Shown: positions 30,358-40,222 of the stretch, piece after piece
How the letters are laid out: the number at the start of each line of letters is the position of its first letter
Position numbering within the stretch: the stretch's first letter is position 1
Assembly (NCBI RefSeq): GCF_001629705.1
Contig: NZ_CP015378.1
Span: 496,001 to 560,000, forward strand
Origin: Fictibacillus phosphorivorans
Lineage (GTDB): Bacteria; Bacillota; Bacilli; Bacillales; Fictibacillaceae
Length of the DNA stretch: 64,000 nucleotides
Direction of reading: 5' to 3'
Notes under the pieces: generated by a model
Told to the model about the DNA's origin: nothing
The model's input: the letters and a program-made list of their open reading frames with translations, nothing else
Database searches by the model: none
Made by a program: the position numbers and the translations under genes

Positions 30358-30526
30358 TGTGGAAAAGTTATACACAGGTTTGTGGATAATGTGGACAATG
30401 GTTTTGAAACATTTGAAATAAAGGGTTTATGTTATGCACAATTCACATCATGTATACACATGTTCGTGTGGATAACGTGGATAAGTCGTCGAAAGAAGTA
30501 AAATCCACAGGTCGAACTGTGGATAA
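30358..30526. promoter_or_regulatory. DnaA-box cluster downstream of tsaD (gcp)
   Basis: Three perfect DnaA boxes in reverse orientation (TGTGGATAA) lie at 30381, 30467 and 30518. One-mismatch boxes lie at 30358 (TGTGGAAAA), 30368 (TTATACACA), 30390 (TGTGGACAA), 30432 (TTATGCACA) and 30476 (CGTGGATAA). That is eight sites within 170 bp. No gene fits here. B. subtilis is known to have a DnaA-box cluster at gcp (= tsaD), one of several that restrain replication initiation. Confidence 0.85.
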
Positions 30527-30640
30527 GAATTTATATAAGTAACGTTTTAAAGATATTTTGGGGCTCAAGTTCGTAAAATTGTGTGTGAATTGTGTGGAAG
30601 TGATGTCGAATTGTGCGAAGTTTAACTTGGAAGCGGAATA

Positions 30641-30681
30641 TAAAAAGCTGACATCCTCACATTATTAAGGATATCAGCTTT
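30641..30681 (-). terminator. Terminator of the ABC-F gene
   Basis: Minus strand: AAAGCTGATATCC pairs with GGATGTCAGCTTT (one G-T pair) around a 12-base loop, followed by T residues. Confidence 0.85.
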
Positions 30682-30685
30682 CAAC

Positions 30686-32626
30686 TTAAGCATTCTGAAG
30701 TTCTTCCCATTCTTCCATCAACGTTTCCATCTCTTCGTTCAAAGCATCAAGCTGAGATTGGAATTCTTGCGTCTTTTCATAATCCTGAAAGACTTCAGGT
30801 TTACATAGCTCAGCTTCGGCCGAAGTGATCTTCGTTTCGAGTCCTTCAAGCAAACCTTCAATCTCCTCGATACGGCGCTGTCTTTTACGATCCAGTTTCT
30901 TTGCTTCTTTATCGATCGAGTTCTTTGTACCGTTTCCTTGGTTGGAAGAAGGAGTGTTAACCGCGTTCTCTGCTTTCTGACGAGCGGCGATTTCTTCACG
31001 TGCTTTCATCTCATTTTTCTTTTCCGTGTAATAGTCGTAGTCACCTAGATACTCGGTCATGCCTGTTGGCGCGAGTTCAACGACTTTCGTGGCGATACGG
31101 TTTATGAAATACCGGTCATGCGATACGAAAAGGATCGTACCAGGATAATGAATTAGAGCTTGTTCAAGGATCTCTTTGCTGTCGAGATCCAGATGGTTCG
31201 TTGGCTCGTCCAGCAGAAGAAGATTACCTTTTTCCATCATAAGCTTCGCCAGAGCAAGTCGAGCCTTCTGACCACCGCTCAGCTCGGTTACAAGCTTAAG
31301 TACATCGTCACCGCTAAACAGGAACTGGCCAAGAATCGAGCGGATCTCTTTTTCCGTTTTTTCCGGATAGTCATCCCACAGCTCGTTCAGTAAGGTCTTG
31401 CGGGAATGAAGATCCGCTTGTTCCTGATCATAGTGAGAGATCATAAGTCCACTGCCATAGCGTATATCGCCCGATATGAGCGGCAGCTGCTTTCGTATCA
31501 CTTTTAATAGAGTCGATTTTCCGATTCCGTTCGGTCCAACGATCGCGACGCTGTCTTGGCGGTTTATCGCTACCGATACGTTCTTAAATAGTGGTTCACC
31601 GTCTTCATATCCTGTGCTCACGTTTTCAAGCTTCAGCACATCGTTCCCACTTTGTCTCTCAATCTCAAATGAAAAACTAGCAGACTTTTCTGCGCCAGCG
31701 GGACGCTCTTTCAATTCCATCTTTTCTAACTGTTTACGACGACTCTGCGCACGTTTCGTAGTCGAAGCACGCACGATGTTGCGCTGAATGAAATCTTCCA
31801 ACTTCGCAACCTGATCTTGCTGCTTCTCAAACTCTTTCATCTCTTGAGCGAAGCGCTCCGCCTTTTGCTCGAGATAGTTAGAATAGTTACCTGTGAAACG
31901 GTATGATCGTTTTCTCGAAACCTCGTAAACGGTCGTTACGATCTTATCGAGGAAATACCGGTCATGGGAAACGATTAAGATGCCGCCAGGATAACTCTGT
32001 AAATATTGCTCGAGCCATGTTAGTGTTTTGATGTCTAAGTGGTTCGTCGGTTCATCGAGAATGAGTAAATCTGGTTTTGTTAAAAGAAGCTTCGCGAGTG
32101 CGAGTCTCGTTTTTTGCCCACCACTCAATGTGTTGATCTTCGTATCGCGATCAAAATCGGCAAACTGAAAACCATGAAGCACAGTACGAATCTCTGCTTC
32201 ATACTGATAGCCGCCTTCGTCTTTAAATGTAACCTGAAGCGCATCATAGTCTTTTAGAAGGCGTTCATACTCCGCGTCATTAGCGATCACTTCTGGATCG
32301 CCCATGCGCGCTTCCATCTCACGCAGCTTTTTCTCTTTTTTACGAAGGTCCTCAAACACAGAGAGCATCTCGTTCCAGATCGACTCATCCGAATCTAGCC
32401 CCGCATCCTGTGCGAGATAGCCAGTCTTCACATCTTTTGGAATCATGACATGACCAGAATCATAGGAATACTCACCAGTAATCACGCGAAGTAGCGTAGA
32501 TTTACCCGCACCGTTCCGCCCAACAAGCGCGATTCGCTCACCTTTTTGAACCTCTAGTTTTATATTCGATAAAATAACGTCCGCGCCAAATGACTTCGTA
32601 ACGTCCTGAACTTGTAAAATAATCAT
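30686..32626 (-). CDS. ABC-F family ATPase (YdiF type)
   Basis: A 646-residue soluble protein with two ABC domains and no membrane segments. Domain 1 has GRNGAGKSTLLRV and LSGGQKTRLALAKLLL; the interdomain arm (~residues 245-310) is charged and coiled. Domain 2 has GPNGIGKSTLLKV and LSGGQKARLALAKLMM. The C-terminal ~90 residues form a coiled coil (RQRRIEEIEGLLEGLETKI). ABC-F proteins bind the ribosomal E site and resolve stalled or antibiotic-blocked translation. Position beside tsaD and moaC matches B. subtilis ydiF, so this is probably a housekeeping rather than acquired-resistance member. Confidence 0.94.
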   Translation of the reverse strand: MIILQVQDVTKSFGADVILSNIKLEVQKGERIALVGRNGAGKSTLLRVITGEYSYDSGHVMIPKDVKTGYLAQDAGLDSDESIWNEMLSVFEDLRKKEKKLREMEARMGDPEVIANDAEYERLLKDYDALQVTFKDEGGYQYEAEIRTVLHGFQFADFDRDTKINTLSGGQKTRLALAKLLLTKPDLLILDEPTNHLDIKTLTWLEQYLQSYPGGILIVSHDRYFLDKIVTTVYEVSRKRSYRFTGNYSNYLEQKAERFAQEMKEFEKQQDQVAKLEDFIQRNIVRASTTKRAQSRRKQLEKMELKERPAGAEKSASFSFEIERQSGNDVLKLENVSTGYEDGEPLFKNVSVAINRQDSVAIVGPNGIGKSTLLKVIRKQLPLISGDIRYGSGLMISHYDQEQADLHSRKTLLNELWDDYPEKTEKEIRSILGQFLFSGDDVLKLVTELSGGQKARLALAKLMMEKGNLLLLDEPTNHLDLDSKEILEQALIHYPGTILFVSHDRYFINRIATKVVELAPTGMTEYLGDYDYYTEKKNEMKAREEIAARQKAENAVNTPSSNQGNGTKNSIDKEAKKLDRKRQRRIEEIEGLLEGLETKITSAEAELCKPEVFQDYEKTQEFQSQLDALNEEMETLMEEWEELQNA

Positions 32627-32709
32627 TGTAAATTCACCTCTATGAAAAACGGGTGGTTTTATTTATTGGCTTGTTCCCATAAAGAATTGGGATAGTGCTT
32701 CATTGAATA

Positions 32710-32837
32710 GTTGATTGAAGTGTAAGGTGAGAGACTCCTGCGGGACGAGCGGTCAGGTGAGACCCTTAAGGGCGCAAAGCGGCAAGGGGCTCACCGGTCG
32801 CCCCGCGGAAAGCGAAGCACCTGGAACGGAAATCAAC
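32710..32837 (+). repeat. Dispersed 128-bp palindromic repeat, copy 4
   Basis: 128 bp bounded by GTTGATT and AATCAAC, with the full set of conserved blocks; nearest to a consensus copy together with copy 3. It lies in the divergent gap between the ABC-F gene and moaC, 83 bp upstream of the ABC-F start and 179 bp upstream of moaC. Confidence 0.92.
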
Positions 32838-33015
32838 TACATTCAACAATCATGCAATCAGCCTTTATACAAATAACCCTGTCTAACTAGTAGTTTAGCG
32901 TAGTTTGGAGATTCGCGCCAACAAAGGGAATGTTCAACATTTTGCAATAATTACAAGTAAAATCTTAACGACAATAAAAGCGGTTTCGTGTATATTCATC
33001 ATGAGGAGGGGTTTT

Positions 33016-33519
33016 ATGACAGAGTTTACCCATTTTAACGAAGACGGCCGTGCGCGCATGGTTGATATTTCGGAAAAAGAAACATCTCACCGAACAGCCG
33101 TAGCGGTAAGCGGGGTAACGGTTTCTGAAGAAGTCTTCCTTAAGATCAAAGAAAACGGATTTAAAAAAGGGGACGTTCTAGCCGTTGCACAAATTGCTGG
33201 GATCATGGCTGCGAAAAAAACCTCTGACTGGATCCCGATGTGTCACCCGTTATCACTGACTGGCGTCGACCTGTCTTTTTCATGGGATGAATTAGTGGAC
33301 AACATGTATAAATTAAACATCCAAGTTGAAGTGAAAACGAAAGGCAGCACCGGTGTAGAGATGGAGGCGTTAACAGCGGCTTCTGCAGCAGCGTTAACCG
33401 TCTACGATATGTGTAAAGCAGCGGATAAGGGAATGGTGATCGGGCCTACATACCTCCAGTCGAAAACAGGAGGAAAGAATGGAGACTTTCTACGTTCTTC
33501 AAGCCCTGACAAAATATGA
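33016..33519 (+). CDS. moaC: Cyclic pyranopterin monophosphate synthase MoaC
   Basis: A 167-residue cytosolic enzyme of molybdenum cofactor synthesis. The start at 33016 ([17 protein letters not shown]) follows GAGGAGGGG. Active-site blocks are [34 protein letters not shown] and [11 protein letters not shown]. No other moa gene is nearby; in B. subtilis ydiG is equally isolated between ydiF and rex. Confidence 0.95.
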   Translation: MTEFTHFNEDGRARMVDISEKETSHRTAVAVSGVTVSEEVFLKIKENGFKKGDVLAVAQIAGIMAAKKTSDWIPMCHPLSLTGVDLSFSWDELVDNMYKLNIQVEVKTKGSTGVEMEALTAASAAALTVYDMCKAADKGMVIGPTYLQSKTGGKNGDFLRSSSPDKI

Positions 33520-33564
33520 TACAATAGGAATAGATAAGCTTTCTACACTTGGAGGGCTCCAAAT

Positions 33565-34200
33565 ATGAACCAAGATCAGTTAAAAATACCACACGCAACA
33601 GCAAAACGGCTGCCCTTGTATTATCGTTTTTTGAAAAACTTATCATCTTCCGGTAAACAAAGGGTGTCTTCTGCTGAATTAAGCGAAGCGGTTAAAGTAG
33701 ATTCTGCAACAATCCGCAGAGATTTTTCCTACTTTGGCGCATTAGGCAAAAAAGGTTATGGCTACAATGTTAATTATCTGCTGTCGTTCTTCGCGAAAAC
33801 GTTGAACCAGGATGAAACAACAACCGTAGCATTAATCGGAGTAGGTAACTTAGGCACTGCCTTTTTACATTACAATTTCACCAAAAATAACAATACCAAA
33901 ATAGAAGTCGCATTCGATGTAGACCGAGCTAAAATCGGCAGCGAGATTGCCGGAGTTCCGATCTATCACACAGAAGACATCGAGCAAGAGTTGAAGAATC
34001 GAGGTATTGACGTTGCGATCCTGACCGTTCCAGTCGGAGCCGCTCAACCGATCGCAGATCAGTTAGAGCGCGCAGGTGTTACAGGCATCTTAAACTTCAC
34101 ACCGGCACGATTGACCGTCTCACCAGAGATTCGTGTTCATCACATCGATTTAGCTGTTGAATTGCAATCGCTTGTTTATTTTATGAAAAATTACTCTTAA
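33565..34200 (+). CDS. rex: Redox-sensing transcriptional repressor Rex
   Basis: A 211-residue repressor that reads the NADH/NAD+ ratio. The N-terminal winged helix (residues ~1-80) includes [20 protein letters not shown] and [13 protein letters not shown]. The Rossmann domain has [15 protein letters not shown] and an acidic residue pattern ([11 protein letters not shown]) fitting NAD(H). Start supported by TTGGAGGG. tatA follows 18 bp downstream. Confidence 0.95.
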   Translation: MNQDQLKIPHATAKRLPLYYRFLKNLSSSGKQRVSSAELSEAVKVDSATIRRDFSYFGALGKKGYGYNVNYLLSFFAKTLNQDETTTVALIGVGNLGTAFLHYNFTKNNNTKIEVAFDVDRAKIGSEIAGVPIYHTEDIEQELKNRGIDVAILTVPVGAAQPIADQLERAGVTGILNFTPARLTVSPEIRVHHIDLAVELQSLVYFMKNYS

Positions 34201-34218
34201 AACAAGGAGGTAATCGTT

Positions 34219-34398
34219 ATGTTAGGACCAGGAAGTATCGCGGTAATCGGTCTTGCAGCTCTTGTTATGTTTGGACCGAAAAAGCTGCCTGAGCTAGGTA
34301 AAGCAGCAGGTAAAACGCTTCGCGAGTTCAAAAATGCAACAAAAGGCATGATGGACGAAGAAGATGAGAAAAAGGAAAGCGAACAACTGAAGAAGTAA
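34219..34398 (+). CDS. tatA: Twin-arginine translocase subunit TatA
   Basis: A 59-residue protein with start [18 protein letters not shown], preceded by AAGGAGG. A single N-terminal helix is followed by the [17 protein letters not shown] hinge and amphipathic helix and a short acidic-basic tail (DEEDEKKES). It oligomerises to form the Tat pore and pairs with the tatC 12 bp downstream. By position it corresponds to B. subtilis tatAy. Confidence 0.95.
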   Translation: MLGPGSIAVIGLAALVMFGPKKLPELGKAAGKTLREFKNATKGMMDEEDEKKESEQLKK

Positions 34399-34410
34399 GG
34401 ATGTTTGTCT

Positions 34411-35193
34411 ATGACCTCTGAAAAAAATATGTCGCTATACGGTCACATTGGCGAATTACGAAAGCGCATCATATGGGCGATCCTAGCCTTCTTCATATTC
34501 TTGATCGCTGGATTTTTCTTAGCCAAGCCCGTAATCGTATATCTGCAAAGTGACCCAATCGCAAAGAACATTCAGATGAACGCTTTTCATCTAACCGATC
34601 CACTGAACGTGTACATGACGTTTGCCTTCTTCATCGGCCTCGTCCTATCCGCACCAGTGGTGTTGTATCAACTTTGGGCATTCATCAGCCCGGGGCTTTA
34701 TGAGAACGAACGAAAAGTAACACTCATGTACATCCCAATTGCATTTCTGCTCTTCTTAACGGGACTCGCATTCTCGTACTTTATTCTGTTTCCGTTCGTT
34801 GTGAGCTTTATGGGAAATGTCGCCGTGGCACTTAGTGTAGAAGGCGAATACGGAATTCAGGAATACTTCTCATTCCTATTCAACATCACACTGCCGTTCG
34901 GCCTGTTGTTCCAGTTCCCGGTCTTGATTATGTTTCTGACTCGACTTGGAATCGTAACACCTGATTTCCTTAAGAGCATACGAAAAGTAGCCTACTTTGG
35001 GATCTTAGTAGTAGCTGGATTAATTACACCGCCAGAACTGCTGTCTCACTTGATGGTTACGTTCCCACTTATCCTGTTATACGAAATCAGCATCATCATT
35101 TCGAAGACAGCTTATAAAAAACGAATGAAAGCCGAAGTCGAAGCACTCGTCAAAGAACGCGAAAGCCAGACAGAAGCTATGTATCATGATTAA
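34411..35193 (+). CDS. tatC: Twin-arginine translocase subunit TatC
   Basis: A 260-residue membrane protein with six hydrophobic helices, the receptor for RR-signal peptides. The start at 34411 gives MTSEKNMSLYGHIGELRKR, containing the conserved HxxELRxR motif. Other family blocks are LWAFISPGLYENERK and RLGIVTPDFL. By synteny it is tatCy; no Tat substrate gene is adjacent. The terminator overlaps the stop codon. Confidence 0.95.
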   Translation: MTSEKNMSLYGHIGELRKRIIWAILAFFIFLIAGFFLAKPVIVYLQSDPIAKNIQMNAFHLTDPLNVYMTFAFFIGLVLSAPVVLYQLWAFISPGLYENERKVTLMYIPIAFLLFLTGLAFSYFILFPFVVSFMGNVAVALSVEGEYGIQEYFSFLFNITLPFGLLFQFPVLIMFLTRLGIVTPDFLKSIRKVAYFGILVVAGLITPPELLSHLMVTFPLILLYEISIIISKTAYKKRMKAEVEALVKERESQTEAMYHD

Positions 35194-35230
35194 AAAGAGG
35201 ATGACTCCACGTGGGGAATCCTCTTTTTTT
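35192..35230 (+). terminator. Terminator of the rex-tatAC unit
   Basis: AAGAGGAT pairs with ATCCTCTT, with an inner CTCC/GGGG stem, and a run of T follows. Confidence 0.85.
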
Positions 35231-35258
35231 TGTGTGGTTGGAGTGAGTTGTGATTGAG

Positions 35259-35342
35259 AGTGGACAGTAAAAGTGGGGAAGTGGACAGTATTTATTGAAA
35301 AGTGGACAGTATTTTCGTGGAAGTCGACAGTAAGCATCGTTT
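35259..35342. repeat. 21-bp periodic array D (core AGTGGACAGTA), four units
   Basis: GTGGACAGTA occurs at 35260, 35281 and 35302 and GTCGACAGTA at 35323, each exactly 21 bp apart. The ~10 bases between cores vary. It lies in the convergent gap between the tatC terminator and the ydiK terminator, i.e. outside both transcripts. Confidence 0.9.
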
Positions 35343-35410
35343 GAGGTGGCTTGCGGGCTATTTAGCTGCCACCAAAAGTAATGAACAGCCTCCGTTTTGG
35401 TGCTGGTGAT

Positions 35411-35515
35411 GATAATCTGTCTGATTCGAAGATTAATCTGTCCATTTCAGCGATTAATCTATCCAATCTCCCACATAATCTGTCCAATTCAACCAATAAT
35501 CTGTCCAATCCCACC
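35411..35515. repeat. 21-bp periodic array E (core ATTAATCTGTCCA), five units
   Basis: TAATCTGTC (one unit TAATCTATC) occurs at 35413, 35434, 35455, 35476 and 35497, all exactly 21 bp apart. Its core read on the other strand, TGGACAGATTA, shares TGGACAG with array D, so the two arrays face each other 70 bp apart. Because 21 bp is seven codons, every frame across it gives a heptad-like peptide; these are not credible genes. Confidence 0.92.
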
Positions 35516-35562
35516 TCAGACCACTGGCCGCCCTCACAAAGCACCACCCAAAATCCCGCACA

Positions 35563-35594
35563 AACAAAAAAACTGCCTCCAATAAGAAGCAGTT
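35563..35594 (-). terminator. Terminator of ydiL-ydiK
   Basis: Minus strand: AACTGC-TTC pairs with GAG-GCAGTT around a short loop and is followed by seven T. Confidence 0.75.
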
Positions 35595-35601
35595 CCCCAT
35601 A

Positions 35602-35805
35602 TTATTTCTTCATTTTTCTTTTCAAGTGGCTGTTTAATGCGAAATAGCGGATGGCATTGGCGTAATCGAAGGTTGCTACAACCATCGTGATGATCGTCCA
35701 GAAGCTAGTCATGCCGTACTCGCTTGCGTAATGAACGGCTAAGTACGTAAAGACGACCCCGATCCCTAGATATAAAAATGCCATAAACAGTGGTGATGTC
35801 TTCAT
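35602..35805 (-). CDS. ydiK: YdiK family small membrane protein
   Basis: A 67-residue protein with two hydrophobic helices (FLYLGIGVVFTYLAVHYA and WTIITMVVATFDYANAI) and a basic tail (HLKRKMKK). Its ATG overlaps the stop of the CPBP gene (ATGA), so the pair is coupled. Position and size fit B. subtilis YdiK (DUF4305). Function unknown. Confidence 0.82.
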   Translation of the reverse strand: MKTSPLFMAFLYLGIGVVFTYLAVHYASEYGMTSFWTIITMVVATFDYANAIRYFALNSHLKRKMKK

Positions 35806-36515
35806 AATAGTCCTCCAATAATCAGTTGCGCTGTTTCTAGCTGCTGTTCCATTTCTTTGATTTTATCGGCAAATAATACTTGAACGATCAAAACGAGCGT
35901 GTTCATGGCAACGTGTGCCGCGATGGGTACGATAAGACGTTGCGTTTTAACATACAGAAAAGCGAACGTGAAGCCCATTGCCGTGTAAATTAGTAAGTGT
36001 GTGAAGTCCGCATGAACAGCAGCAAAGATTAACGAACTGATCAAAGCAGAGATAAAGAAATTAAAGCGTTTATGAAGAGATCCGAAAATAATCTTTCGGA
36101 AGATGATCTCTTCTAGTATTGGCCCAACGATGGCCGTTACAATCATAAAATATTTAACGTTTTTCACGATTTCAACGAGTTGCTTCGTGTTTTCCGATCC
36201 AGGTTGGATACCGAACAGGTTCATCTCGATCATGCTTGCGATAATTTGAGCGGCGTACGCCATGAAAATACCGATGATCGACCATAGAATGGCAGATCCT
36301 TTTGAGACGCGCTTAGAATTTCGGTGGCGTTCTCTCATTTCAGGGATCAGCATGTAAAGGATGATTACAAGAGCCGCGATAAAGCTGAACGTTCCCCACA
36401 TTCCAAAAAGTTGATTTTTAGGAACACCAAGTTCATGTAACAGTGGAACCCCAATGTAACCTGAGAATTGCATCACGATATATATGAAGATGATCCACCA
36501 ATATTTTTTCTTCAA
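35802..36515 (-). CDS. ydiL: CPBP (CAAX/bacteriocin-processing type) membrane protease
   Basis: A 237-residue membrane protein starting at a TTG with AAGGAGAAGG upstream. It has about seven hydrophobic helices. The intramembrane protease motifs are intact: EEIIFRK (motif 1), the FAAVH of motif 2 and HVAMNT (motif 3). The family includes eukaryotic Rce1 and bacterial bacteriocin self-immunity proteins. By synteny it is B. subtilis YdiL; substrate unknown. Confidence 0.88.
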   Translation of the reverse strand: MKKKYWWIIFIYIVMQFSGYIGVPLLHELGVPKNQLFGMWGTFSFIAALVIILYMLIPEMRERHRNSKRVSKGSAILWSIIGIFMAYAAQIIASMIEMNLFGIQPGSENTKQLVEIVKNVKYFMIVTAIVGPILEEIIFRKIIFGSLHKRFNFFISALISSLIFAAVHADFTHLLIYTAMGFTFAFLYVKTQRLIVPIAAHVAMNTLVLIVQVLFADKIKEMEQQLETAQLIIGGLL

Positions 36516-36657
36516 ATTACCTTCTCCTTTACGTACAGCCCTAAAAATAATTACGTTTCATACCTCTTTATATGCTTACCCATTTTAACATAGAATAGGC
36601 AGGGCTCGCGAGGATATCGAATTTGCGGGTAATTCGATTTATATTTAGATTTCTCAC

Positions 36658-36686
36658 TTGCAAAATTTTTTAGTTTTATTTATTAT
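36658..36686 (+). promoter_or_regulatory. Sigma-A promoter of groESL
   Basis: TTGCAA, 17-bp spacer, TATTAT. The predicted start (~36693) lies just upstream of the CIRCE operator. Confidence 0.85.
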
Positions 36687-36697
36687 TAGAAATGGAG

Positions 36698-36724
36698 TTA
36701 GCACTCACTAACAAAGAGTGCTAA
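36698..36724 (+). promoter_or_regulatory. CIRCE operator (HrcA binding site)
   Basis: A perfect TTAGCACTC-N9-GAGTGCTAA inverted repeat in the groESL leader, the binding site of the heat-shock repressor HrcA. Confidence 0.98.
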
Positions 36725-36761
36725 TAAGAAATCTTTTAACTATTTAAGGAGGGTGTTTCAC

Positions 36762-37046
36762 TTGTTAAAGCCACTAGGTGACCGTATTATTATTGAGCTT
36801 GTAGAAGGTGAAGAAAAAACTGCAAGCGGCATTGTATTGCCAGATTCAGCAAAAGAAAAGCCTCAAGAAGGAAAAGTTGTTGCTGTAGGTACGGGCCGTG
36901 TAACGGATAACGGCGAGCGTATCTCTTTAGAAGTTTCTGAAGGCAACACGATTATTTTCTCAAAATACGCTGGTACAGAAGTTAAGTACCAAGGTAAAGA
37001 ATACTTGATTCTTCGTGAATCTGACGTATTAGCGATCGTAGGCTAA
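36762..37046 (+). CDS. groES: Co-chaperonin GroES
   Basis: A 94-residue 10-kDa chaperonin that caps the GroEL cavity. Translation most likely starts at the TTG at 36762, eight bases after GGAGGG; this gives (M)[19 protein letters not shown] and the exact length of B. subtilis GroES. A GTG nine bases earlier is too close to the ribosome binding site. The mobile loop ([20 protein letters not shown]) is intact. Confidence 0.96.
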   Translation: MLKPLGDRIIIELVEGEEKTASGIVLPDSAKEKPQEGKVVAVGTGRVTDNGERISLEVSEGNTIIFSKYAGTEVKYQGKEYLILRESDVLAIVG

Positions 37047-37132
37047 TCGTTAGGTAACTGGGAAGCTTCAATGTTTTGAAGCTACATAAATCAAACATAA
37101 AGCATATGTAAGTCACTAACTTTTAAAATTAA

Positions 37133-38785
<1,653 letters not shown>

Positions 38786-38834
38786 GCTGCTCTTCTCTAA
38801 CAAAGGGAAAGCAAATTTATTAAATAGCAAATTA

Positions 38835-38869
38835 AACCACTTCCTATAAACTTAGGAAGTGGTTTTTTT
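38835..38869 (+). terminator. groESL terminator
   Basis: An 11-bp stem (AACCACTTCCT with AGGAAGTGGTT) followed by a run of T. Confidence 0.93.
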
Positions 38870-38986
38870 GTGAATTAAAATCATTCGAAACAAGAGTAAC
38901 AACTTCATTTTTCTTTTTTAATGTCAGTATAAAACGAAGATGTTAAAATAGAATTAGTAAAAAATAGGAATTTGGAGATGTACTAT

Positions 38987-40108
38987 ATGAAAATAGATTT
39001 AATGACTCAAAAAGCTTTGTCTAACATGGTTGGTTGGTCAGAAGCGAATGGGAGAAGATGGATTAAAATTTTCAAACAGTTCATTCCCGTACAAAATGAT
39101 GGTTCTAATAAGTATTTTAATCACGAATCTTATAAGGTTCTTTCGTTAGTTAAAGAATTAAGTGAGAAAGGATATTCCAGTACTGAAATTCTAAAAATTT
39201 TTAATGAAGAAGGTATACCAGTTAATGCTCATAAACTAAAAGCAAAAAATTTTATAAGTTACGATGAAAAGATACAGGCAAATTCACTTCCTAGTCAAAA
39301 AGAGCTTGTAATAGCAGTTTTAAAGTTTATTAACGATAAAAAGCCTTATACGACTACGATGATAAATGATGGAGTTTCATCCTATTTCTCGCTAACAGAT
39401 GATCAGAAAAGTTTAACTTATCCTGACAGTAAAGAGTTTATTTTCTCTCATAGAATGAGACTAGCGAGATATTCATTAAAGAAACAAGAGTATATAGAAG
39501 AAGTTAGTAAATATACATACCAAATTACAGAAGATGGATTACAATTATTAAACGATGATTTGGAAACAACAAAAGAAGAGATTGATGAACTGGAAAATGT
39601 CACTGATCCATATGACATTATTCGAGGTAAAGTTGAGGAAATAGAAAATGATTTAATAAATGATTTAATAGATTACTTGAAACAGGCTCATTGGAGAAGA
39701 CTTGAAACTATTGTTGTTGAACTACTTACTGCAATGGGATATGGAGATGGCCAAGTAACTGAAAAGACTAATGATGGTGGATTAGATGGTGTAATTAAAG
39801 AAGATAAGTTGGGTCTGGATAATATATATATACAAGCGAAAAAATGGGAAAACACAGTTGGCAGACCGGATGTAATGAGTTTTTCTGGAGCTTTGGATGC
39901 TAAAGGTGCTAGGAAAGGCATTTTTATTACTACATCTAACTTTACTAGGGGTGCAGAGGAATACGTTGAACGTCTTGAAAGTAAAAAAATAATCTTAATA
40001 GATGGGAAAAAATTAGCAAAATTAATGATTGAAAATGATATAGGTGTTAGTGTTAAGAAAAAAATTGTAGTAAAAGAAGTAGATTTTTCTTACTTCGAAG
40101 GTGAATAG
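38987..40108 (+). CDS. Mrr-like restriction endonuclease with additional N-terminal HTH
   Basis: A 373-residue protein with three parts. Residues ~1-75 resemble a MerR-like winged helix (ALSNMVGWSEANGRRWIKIF, then GYSSTEILKIFNEEGIP). Residues ~95-190 resemble the Mrr N-terminal winged helix (LPSQKELVIAVLKFINDKKP to YQITEDGLQLL). Residues ~235-360 are the Mrr catalytic domain with AMGYGDGQVTEKTNDGGLDG and IYIQAKKW, supplying the D...QxK nuclease core, and GIFITTSNFTRGAEEYV. Such type IV enzymes cut modified foreign DNA. The gene is visibly more A/T-rich than groEL next to it, which suggests transfer. Start after TTGGAG. Confidence 0.88.
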   Translation: MKIDLMTQKALSNMVGWSEANGRRWIKIFKQFIPVQNDGSNKYFNHESYKVLSLVKELSEKGYSSTEILKIFNEEGIPVNAHKLKAKNFISYDEKIQANSLPSQKELVIAVLKFINDKKPYTTTMINDGVSSYFSLTDDQKSLTYPDSKEFIFSHRMRLARYSLKKQEYIEEVSKYTYQITEDGLQLLNDDLETTKEEIDELENVTDPYDIIRGKVEEIENDLINDLIDYLKQAHWRRLETIVVELLTAMGYGDGQVTEKTNDGGLDGVIKEDKLGLDNIYIQAKKWENTVGRPDVMSFSGALDAKGARKGIFITTSNFTRGAEEYVERLESKKIILIDGKKLAKLMIENDIGVSVKKKIVVKEVDFSYFEGE

Positions 40109-40133
40109 CACTCCACTATTATGATTTACAAAT

Positions 40134-40174
40134 AAAAAAGCTTTTCATAAGATCTTCATTGAAAAGCTTTTTTA
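40134..40174 (+). terminator. Terminator of the Mrr-like gene
   Basis: AAAAGCTTTTCA pairs with TGAAAAGCTTTT around a 12-base loop, T-run after it; the A-run before it could make it bidirectional. Confidence 0.85.
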
Positions 40175-40222
40175 TACAAAATAAACATTTAGATTATAGG
40201 AGTAAAAAAACGCCTAAAAATT

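Noticed and set aside
35077..35337. Minus-strand frame through array D into the 3' end of tatC
   Set aside because: It is antisense to tatC and begins in the repeat; no ribosome binding site. Explained by the 21-bp period.
35362..35647. Open frames on both strands across array E giving heptad-like peptides (for example repeated LDRL or NLS)
   Set aside because: A 21-bp period makes any frame look like a heptad repeat. The frames lack convincing ribosome binding sites and the spacer halves vary without codon-like conservation.
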